DNA of 42,750 nt from Pseudoscardovia suis (GTDB taxonomy: Bacteria; Actinomycetota; Actinomycetes; Actinomycetales; Bifidobacteriaceae): assembly GCF_002797875.1 (NCBI RefSeq), contig NZ_PGFC01000009.1, positions 1 to 42,750 of the forward strand, read 5' to 3'. Position numbers and translations under genes: made by a program. The notes below the pieces were generated by a model, which was not told where the DNA came from, searched no databases, and was given only the letters and a program-made list of their open reading frames with translations. Below are positions 37,017-42,750 of this stretch, one piece after another (position 1 is the first letter of the stretch; every line of letters begins with the position of its first letter).

Positions 37017-38888
37017 TCACTGCGACCGAGAATCGCAATCCTTCGGCGTCACCAGGTTCGGACCTTCGCCGCTAGCAAGCCATAACGTCACATTGTCGCC
37101 AGGCTTGACCGGAAGGATCACCGGTGAATCCTGCCCCATATAGGAGGCAGAGCATGCCGGGTCGCCAAACGCCCACGCCTGCTGGGTAAATCCGCGGTAG
37201 CTGAATTCCACAAGCGCCATGTAGCCTTGCCCGCAGTAACGCCGCCTGCTGAACACTGGCACTTCCGCAGCGTCCCGCACCACGCCGTCCAAGCAGATGA
37301 GCTTCGTCTCGTACGGCGACTCCACATCCCAAATCTGCGACGCGTCCGAGCCGGGGCGCACATCCCACACCGCTGAACGAAGGATGCGAATCCCCGAGGA
37401 TTCCTTCGTTGATTTGCTGCCGGTTTTCTTGCCGACCGCACCAGCCGCCGCACCCTGCGTCGGCTTGCCGGCAAGCTTCACCTTGGTGGCATCGGTCACA
37501 GCATCAGTCGCGACATCGACCACACCATCACCTGTGGTATCGCGGTAGAAATCATCGGATCCTCCAGCGCCGCTCCCCTGCTCAACACCAGGCATCCTCT
37601 CATAGCAGTAACCGGCAACCGGAAGGAAACGGTACTCTCTACCCCACGGACTGCCCGCAAGCGCCGCACCATAGGAACCACCCACCGGTGCGATCGTAGG
37701 ACCGAACTGCACATCCTTCGTCATCTCGTCGCGGAATGCGCTGGCAAGGCTACGCCGCTTGGCCGGGCGGCCGTCGGCAAGCCATTCAGCGGTATCCGAC
37801 CAAGCGAAGTTGAACAATTGGACCGCATGATCAGCAACATTCACCGGCAGTGCCGCATCCGCAAGATCATGGATGCGTATGCCGGAGTGTGCACCACTGG
37901 TGATGCGATACCAATACACGGTGACACTTTCGCCCTTGTCGAAGCGCTGCCACAGGGAATCCGACCACACACGGCGCGTGAAACCACCGTCATCGGCGAA
38001 TTCCACGCGGTAGAACCGTGCCTTATGCACCTGCAGCGTTGCGGATGTCTGGGAATCCGAGGATTCCTTGAGCCGGCTATGCACTTCGAAGACAAGCGAG
38101 TCGACGACCACGCCGGACGCCGCCATGAGCGGTGACGTGGTCTCATGCACACGCCATGCCGCAGCGAACCGCGGATCGCTCAGGGAGTCGTCGGACATGA
38201 TGACGGGAAACGCGGCGCCGGTGCGGTTGGTGAGGCGCTGTTCCATCTGCGCCATGCTCGGCACCGCCATGCTTGCGTCGCCGCAATCCCGCTGCGGCAC
38301 TGTCGGCAGACTGCTGGCGGACGTGGCCTCAGCCACATTGCGGTATTGCCTCGAGGCCATGACCTCGATGAGCGCCGGCGTGCCACCACGGCCGCGCGCA
38401 GTGCCGGACAGCCGGTGCAGGCGATTGAGCGGACGCACGACGCCGAAATACAACGATGCGGCGCAGAGCGCCCACGCTGCCGCGAGCGCAAGAATCACCG
38501 ATGTGGGAATCGGCACCTCCAGTGAACCGAAAATGTATTCAAAATCGAACGTGATCATCAGTACAAGGCATGCGACGAGCAGAATCCCCACAAGCCAGCG
38601 GTGAATGCGAGCGCGCAGGCGGTGGATCATCACGCGGGCGACGCGAGGGAATCCCAAGGATTCGTAGGGGTACGTGCAATCCTTGGATACGGCGCGGCCA
38701 TCATCGGCATGGTTGTCGGCGATGGCGCCGCCATCGATGCGATCTGCAGTGATGCCGGCACTGGTGCGGTTGTCGGCATCGCGGTCACTGGCATGGCTGT
38801 CGGCATCACGACCACTGGCATGGCTGTAGGCATGGTTTGCGGTTGCATTCACTGGGTGGCAGTCCGCCGGACTTTCACTCCTTGGCAT
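37017..38888 (-). CDS. Membrane protein of a three-member paralogous family, member A
   Basis: A 623-residue protein of no family I know, with two paralogs at 39539-40897 and 40887-42605. An N-terminal low-complexity region includes the nine-residue repeat SHAS(G/D)RDAD (about 22-39). YPYESLGFPR (73-82) precedes two membrane segments (about 98-116 and 128-150). The large remaining part holds conserved blocks: RVWSDSLWQRF..VTVYWY, IRIHDLAD, and the signature VFSRRRYCGQGYMALVEF followed by AWAFGDP and SYMG. A variable, Lys/Ser/Gly-rich insert of about 60 residues precedes the signature, and a DTTGDGVVDVATD stretch resembles a calcium loop. The side of the membrane is uncertain. It converges with the exporter gene. 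ATG 38888 has a weak purine-rich leader. Confidence 0.8.
   Translation of the reverse strand: MPRSESPADCHPVNATANHAYSHASGRDADSHASDRDADNRTSAGITADRIDGGAIADNHADDGRAVSKDCTYPYESLGFPRVARVMIHRLRARIHRWLVGILLVACLVLMITFDFEYIFGSLEVPIPTSVILALAAAWALCAASLYFGVVRPLNRLHRLSGTARGRGGTPALIEVMASRQYRNVAEATSASSLPTVPQRDCGDASMAVPSMAQMEQRLTNRTGAAFPVIMSDDSLSDPRFAAAWRVHETTSPLMAASGVVVDSLVFEVHSRLKESSDSQTSATLQVHKARFYRVEFADDGGFTRRVWSDSLWQRFDKGESVTVYWYRITSGAHSGIRIHDLADAALPVNVADHAVQLFNFAWSDTAEWLADGRPAKRRSLASAFRDEMTKDVQFGPTIAPVGGSYGAALAGSPWGREYRFLPVAGYCYERMPGVEQGSGAGGSDDFYRDTTGDGVVDVATDAVTDATKVKLAGKPTQGAAAGAVGKKTGSKSTKESSGIRILRSAVWDVRPGSDASQIWDVESPYETKLICLDGVVRDAAEVPVFSRRRYCGQGYMALVEFSYRGFTQQAWAFGDPACSASYMGQDSPVILPVKPGDNVTLWLASGEGPNLVTPKDCDSRSQ
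38768..38833. repeat. 27-bp tandem repeat inside paralog A
   Basis: Two complete 27-bp units (38768-38794 and 38795-38821) and one partial unit (38822-38833) encode the nine-residue repeats in the N-terminal tail of paralog A. The unit is a multiple of three, so copy change keeps the frame. Confidence 0.85.
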
Positions 38889-39025
38889 CGTCGTCTCTCT
38901 CTCACGTTTTCACGCCTCGCAACTGCAACAATTGCCGATGCGCCGGCACTCTCTGCTACAAGGATAATCCCGCCCTCACGCGTCGCCAATCATCTCTAAG
39001 CGCAATCCATCGCGGTGCCACACGC

Positions 39026-39290
39026 TAGGCATCGGTGGGACCGCTATGTGCGAGCTGCGGCTGGCACATAAGCAACCATGGACGGCCGCATTGGGGGAGA
39101 ATCATTGAAATCACTGGGCTGTTGATGCGCCGGGCATCGGCGGGACCAGCAATGTGCGAGCGGTAACTCACACATAAGCCGCTGCGGGCGGTTATGCGTT
39201 GGGAGGACCGCTGGAAATGCTGGGCTGTCGGTGCAGGGGATGCCGACGGAATCAACAATGTGTGAGTGCTGGCTTGCACAGAGAAAAGAA
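39026..39290. repeat. 106-bp degenerate tandem repeat, about 2.5 copies
   Basis: The anchor ATGTG(C/T)GAG occurs at 39046, 39152 and 39258, exactly 106 bp apart each time. Units 39046-39151 and 39152-39257 align along their whole length without gaps, sharing blocks such as CACATAAGC and CTGGGCTG. Each anchor pairs with a nearby CACAT or GCACA, forming a small stem-loop within the unit. The third copy decays after about 35 bp. A partial unit end (GGCATCGGTGGGACC) precedes the first copy. Confidence 0.8.
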
Positions 39291-39312
39291 AAACCGCGGA
39301 ACGCGGGTTATT

Positions 39313-39513
39313 GGCCAAAATGTGTGTCTGGAAATCGGGTGTAGGGGTTGTCCTGCCGGGCGTGCCGCGGTTTCGAATCCTCATGCCGCCACTTTCGAGC
39401 CCGGCCAGAATGTGTGTCCGAAACTGGCGCGGACCCGTTGCGGCGCAAGGCATGCAGGCGATTCGAAACCACGGCGCCCCCGACTGACCCACCACCGGAC
39501 ACACAATTTGGCC
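39313..39513. repeat. Inverted and direct GGCCA-AATGTGTGTC elements
   Basis: GGCCAAAATGTGTGTCTGG (39313-39331) has a near-perfect inverted partner CCGGACACACAATTTGGCC (39495-39513; two mismatches). A third, direct copy starts at 39403, 90 bp after the first. Between them, GGTTTCGAATC near 39369 and GATTCGAAACC near 39460 form a second inverted pair, flanked by CATGC and GCATGC. The block can therefore fold as a large imperfect cruciform. It ends about 25 bp from the stop codon of paralog B. Confidence 0.75.
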
Positions 39514-39538
39514 TATAACCCCCGCATCAGGCCGAACC

Positions 39539-40897
39539 TCACGCCATCGGATCGACCACGCACAGACCATCGCCCGAGCGCCACAGCGCCACGGAATCAC
39601 CCACGCGCACAGCAGGACGACGCAAAGCATTCTCATCGGCCCCCAGATACGAGTCATCACGCCCCGGATCGCAGAACGCCCAGACCGCCTCCTCCTTCCC
39701 GCGCCGTTCAAACCGCACCAACGCCATATACCCAAAACCACACCAAAACCGACGATTAAACAACGGAACAACCACCACATCCTCAACAACGCCCGCGAAA
39801 GGTTCGAAACGCCGTTCCGGAGAATTCTCGATGGCGCCGATTCGATGGCTGGGATGCCCCACAGTACAGTCAAAGCAGGGAAACTTGACCTTCCGACCTT
39901 TTCCGGCAGCCCGAACAACACCGCCCCAACTCTCGCCAAATCGGGCATAGCGCAGTTCGGTCATCGAGGAATATGCGGCGCGCCATTCCAGAGAACGGCT
40001 GGGACCCCACTCTCCTTCAATCATCGTTCGCGCAGACTCGCTCACGAACCACCGCGGATGGTACATCTGCACGGCGTGTTCGGCGGGATCAGCGGCGTAT
40101 TGGGAATCCGCGATGTCATGAATGACAATCCGCTGCGAACCGTCGGAGCATGATCGCTCATACCAGTAGACCGTCACGCAATCACCGATGCCGAAATCCA
40201 TCCACATGGCATCCGACCAGACGCATCGGCCACCGTTCGGCGCATCAGCGAATCGGATTTCGTAATAGTTGGCCGTGAAAGCATTCGTCACCGGGTTATC
40301 CGTGCCATCAAGGAAAAAGGACCGAACGTGCGCAGGGAGGCGCAGCACCCGCACGATTGTGGCACGCGAACAACACAACGGCCCGGCTCCCGCAATCCGC
40401 CAAGCGGCAGACCGACGGCACGATCCGCCCGGCTTGCCGACCGCCAGCGGGGTCGCAACCCCCATGCGCAAATCAGCCCGCTCCGCAGACCTCCCTCGCA
40501 TCGTTGGAGCATCGGCGTCTCCCGCCCTGCACGAACGCCCAGCCATTGCCACCGCTGCGGCGACACTCCCGACGATTATTACGGCAAGGAGAAACAGCAC
40601 CGCCTTGGAAGCGATTGCCGCGAGCGCTTGCACGCGTCCTCCGTTTTCTCGTATCAAGGCATCAGCGCATGCAATCGCCGCCACGGGCAGCATGCAGCAC
40701 ATGACGGCACCGAGAATCCGCCTGAAGCAGGACTGCCACGACCACCATCCGGATTCGACGGCGGCGGCATCCAGGGTACCGCCCAAACGAGGGCGTCCCG
40801 ATGATTCATAAGGATAGATCTGGGCGATGGGCACTTCGGAGAATCCTCGGGGCGTTCCGTCATGGCGTGAATCGTCTTCTTTTCCTTCAGGCTTCAC
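39539..40897 (-). CDS. Membrane protein of a three-member paralogous family, member B
   Basis: A 452-residue paralog of the neighbouring genes. A short hydrophilic N-terminus contains IYPYESSGRPR (about 27-37), the counterpart of YPYESLGFPR in member A. Two membrane segments follow (about 61-80 and 93-118). The conserved blocks are CVWSDAMWMDF..VTVYWY, IVIHDIAD, and the signature VPLFNRRFWCGFGYMALVRF with AVWAFCDP and SYLG. The open frame reaches 41218, but the region above 40897 overlaps member C. The start is GTG 40897, chosen for GGGGAGGG five bases before it; this makes an 11-bp overlap with member C, so the two are translationally coupled. The function is unknown. Confidence 0.8.
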   Translation of the reverse strand: MKPEGKEDDSRHDGTPRGFSEVPIAQIYPYESSGRPRLGGTLDAAAVESGWWSWQSCFRRILGAVMCCMLPVAAIACADALIRENGGRVQALAAIASKAVLFLLAVIIVGSVAAAVAMAGRSCRAGDADAPTMRGRSAERADLRMGVATPLAVGKPGGSCRRSAAWRIAGAGPLCCSRATIVRVLRLPAHVRSFFLDGTDNPVTNAFTANYYEIRFADAPNGGRCVWSDAMWMDFGIGDCVTVYWYERSCSDGSQRIVIHDIADSQYAADPAEHAVQMYHPRWFVSESARTMIEGEWGPSRSLEWRAAYSSMTELRYARFGESWGGVVRAAGKGRKVKFPCFDCTVGHPSHRIGAIENSPERRFEPFAGVVEDVVVVPLFNRRFWCGFGYMALVRFERRGKEEAVWAFCDPGRDDSYLGADENALRRPAVRVGDSVALWRSGDGLCVVDPMA

Positions 40898-42605
40898 GAT
40901 TGCCCTCCCCGGGATCGACGAATGAATACTCGGATGCAGACCATACGGTGGCGACCATTCCCTCCACGACCGGAGCGGTAGCATCGTCGATGTTCCACCC
41001 CAGGTATGAAGATGCACGTTCGGGGTCTCCGAATGCCCAGGACCTTTCGCCGGCGAACTCAACCAATGCCATGTACCCGTAACCGCAGAAACGGAAGCGA
41101 TTGAACAGGGGTATGATGCGCACCTCGCGCACCACAGCCTTGTGCCGGTGCATGACGACGGAGGGGAATTCCCATCCCGGCTCACACAACCCCGGTAACA
41201 ACGATGGCGTGGGAGCATGGTACTCGCGCCCTACGCCGGCAAGCGATCGGTCCTCGAACCATTCGCTTGCACCGACAACCACGGGGTGCCCGTCGTCCTG
41301 ATAGCCGATGTTCGCCACAGCCTTCTGGTATGCATCGCGCCATTGATCTCGCCCGAAGCCTGCAGAAGAGACACTATCCCCGCTTTCCACGATTTCGGCC
41401 AGTTCAAGGGAATGCACCGCAACCATATGCGATTCGACCGACGCTGGATAGGAGAGATCCGCGACATCGTGCACAATGGCCCGCACGCCATGCTCCGTGT
41501 CCGCAAGGTAGTAATAGACATTCACTCGCGCACCCGCAAGGAACCCGCAACCGATGGGGCCGGACCACACATTACGCTCCGTGCCGCCCGAATCCCTGAA
41601 CCGCACACGCACGAATCCGAGCTGACGCGTCTCCGAAGTCCTTCGAAGAACACGAAGACGCGAACGCCGCTGCAACGTGACAATGACGGATACGGAATCG
41701 ACAACCACACCTTCGCCAACATGCAATCCGCCGGTTGTGGGAACGGACCAGATACGAGCGGAGCCACGCCCGCCTCTCGGTCTAGTGGGAGGCAAGGCAC
41801 AGCCTTCGCATGACCTGATGCGGCGCACCATCTCCTCCTCGGTCAGTTCCCTAACGCCGAGACCTTCGACGGCCTTAGCCGGCTTGCGCCGATGCGCGGC
41901 ACAAACCGCATGGTTTCCGCCATGATCTGCAACCCCATCGGGGTTCCGCCACTTGGAATGCGCCCTGCGCCACGATGCAGCGCACAATTGAATCGCGATG
42001 GCGCTGATGATTCCGTAGACGATGATGCGCACGTCGGCTCCATCCATGGCGGCGCCAATCCCCCAGAACCTCTTCACGCACACGCACGCCACACCACACA
42101 AGGCGAGAACAAGCACAACGACCATGCATATCCGTTCGACGAGTGAGGGAATGCGGCACCGCCATCGCCTAAGCGACGCGCGGGTGAGATGCGGAATGAA
42201 TTGCGAATCGATGAACGCCCGATCCCGGGAGAAGCCAGTGGCGAGACCACTCACACCGACCATCACGCACGCCACGACACAGGCCTGGCATAGACGCCGG
42301 GCGGCATCTTCCACCACCGACACACCCTGCCGAACCAGGAGGAAGGAACCGACAATGCAGAGAATCAGACATGCTACGAGGGCGACTCGCATGACACCGG
42401 CCAGAAAGCCACTGCGAGCGCATGAGGCATTGCCGTTGGCCGACGAATCGCGTGAGGAACGCATCCGTCCCACGCCGCAATCCGGGTTCTTCCAGAAGCA
42501 CACATACGGGCGCGGGCCATCCGAAGGCCCAGCAGCCCCAAGACCCGGAATAGGGCGGGGGCGCGTTCCGCTCTCCGGAACACCTCCTCCCGATTCGACA
42601 CCCAT
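40887..42605 (-). CDS. Membrane protein of a three-member paralogous family, member C
   Basis: A 572-residue paralog. It differs in having four membrane segments in two pairs (about 70-92, 105-124, 158-178 and 192-211). The Cys-rich PYVCFWKNPDCG (about 34-44) takes the place of the YPYES motif. The conserved blocks are NVWSGPIGCGF..VNVYYY, AIVHDVAD, and the signature IPLFNRFRFCGYGYMALVEF with WAFGDP and SYLG. A stretch EEMVRRIRSCEGCALP lies in between. ATG 42605 is chosen over GTG 42611 because GGGAGA stands six bases before it. It is the first gene of a coupled pair with member B. No role can be assigned. Confidence 0.8.
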   Translation of the reverse strand: MGVESGGGVPESGTRPRPIPGLGAAGPSDGPRPYVCFWKNPDCGVGRMRSSRDSSANGNASCARSGFLAGVMRVALVACLILCIVGSFLLVRQGVSVVEDAARRLCQACVVACVMVGVSGLATGFSRDRAFIDSQFIPHLTRASLRRWRCRIPSLVERICMVVVLVLALCGVACVCVKRFWGIGAAMDGADVRIIVYGIISAIAIQLCAASWRRAHSKWRNPDGVADHGGNHAVCAAHRRKPAKAVEGLGVRELTEEEMVRRIRSCEGCALPPTRPRGGRGSARIWSVPTTGGLHVGEGVVVDSVSVIVTLQRRSRLRVLRRTSETRQLGFVRVRFRDSGGTERNVWSGPIGCGFLAGARVNVYYYLADTEHGVRAIVHDVADLSYPASVESHMVAVHSLELAEIVESGDSVSSAGFGRDQWRDAYQKAVANIGYQDDGHPVVVGASEWFEDRSLAGVGREYHAPTPSLLPGLCEPGWEFPSVVMHRHKAVVREVRIIPLFNRFRFCGYGYMALVEFAGERSWAFGDPERASSYLGWNIDDATAPVVEGMVATVWSASEYSFVDPGEGNREA

Positions 42606-42710
42606 ATCCACTCTCCCGATTCTTGATCAAACTGTCACGATTGCCACGTCCTCATGGTAGTGCCCGAAAGGTTGCGCACTTTGGATCATGCCCGTCCATG
42701 GCGCGATGAT

Positions 42711-42749
42711 CAGTTCGCTTCCTGCAGATTGTCATCGAGCCGGGACATG
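42711..42749 (-). CDS. Possible 3' end of a gene extending past the window
   Basis: On the minus strand, a frame entering from the right edge reads MSRLDDNLQEAN and stops at 42711. Third positions are mostly G or C, like the coding regions here. It may be the last codons of the gene upstream of member C, or chance. Nothing more can be said from 40 bases. Confidence 0.2.
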
Positions 42750-42750
42750 T

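Larger units (their letters stand above)
38889..39538. other. Repeat-rich intergenic region between paralogs A and B
   Basis: About 650 bp without a credible gene. From the left: an ordinary leader of paralog A (about 38889-39020), a 106-bp tandem repeat (about 39026-39290), and a block of inverted GGCCA-AATGTGTGTC elements (39313-39513). Both repeat blocks are listed separately. Open frames crossing it in several directions have no protein-like features. Confidence 0.6.

Noticed and set aside
39026..39513. CRISPR array
   Set aside because: The tandem units are about 106 bp, degenerate and contiguous with no unique spacers, and there are no cas genes.
39025..39948. 307-codon minus-strand frame across the repeat region
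   Set aside because: It overlaps the 3' part of paralog B in another frame and translates the 106-bp repeats as low-quality peptide; 106 is not a multiple of three, so coding repeats are unlikely.

Overview
The window reads as a contiguous stretch of a high-GC Gram-positive chromosome, most likely a Bifidobacterium. This is inferred from the gene types and their arrangement (purA followed by two crcB genes, a class II aldolase, a DegP-type protease divergent from tgt, ppc divergent from a ThrE-type exporter) and from GC-rich codon use. It is not a database match. I see no phage, insertion sequence, plasmid or CRISPR genes.

Layout. 1-1.15 kb: A/C-rich DNA with a strong terminator hairpin, then a sirtuin. 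1.36-2.64 kb: threonine ammonia-lyase (ilvA). 2.8-3.5 kb: a more A+T-rich orphan membrane protein. 3.7-9.56 kb: a tight five-gene minus-strand operon. Its first gene encodes a 1266-residue exported protein (three CBM26-like modules, calcium-binding type repeats, a von Willebrand A domain and an unrecognised C-terminal domain), followed by four small membrane-anchored proteins. 9.97-12.4 kb: purA-crcB-crcB. 12.6-17.6 kb: fba, tRNA-Gly, a lipoprotein, htpX and a ferredoxin-NADP reductase. 17.6-21.8 kb: a P-type metal ATPase and an HtrA/DegP-type protease. 22.1-26.5 kb: tgt, an amidase overlapping it convergently, and an anchored extracellular protein. 26.7-27.3 kb: tRNA-Leu, tRNA-Ala and tRNA-Ile. 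27.7-31.8 kb: a YgjP-type metallopeptidase, an SPFH protein, a CNNM/CBS transporter-like protein and a beta carbonic anhydrase. 32.05-36.9 kb: ppc and a ThrE-type exporter. 37.0-42.6 kb: three paralogous membrane proteins of a family I do not recognise, interrupted by a repeat-rich intergenic region.

How the parts fit. Carbonic anhydrase next to ppc suggests bicarbonate supply for oxaloacetate formation; the divergent exporter and the distant ilvA both concern threonine or serine. HtpX, the DegP-type protease, the SPFH protein and the P-type ATPase form an envelope-maintenance set. Two loci are accessory-looking and not readily explained: the exported VWA operon, which could bind starch-like glycans at the cell surface, and the three-paralog cluster.

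Expression signals. Seven genes have a TANNNT-like -10 hexamer 6-8 nt before the start codon and no Shine-Dalgarno sequence, suggesting leaderless transcripts. Others carry clear Shine-Dalgarno sequences. This pattern was used to choose several starts.
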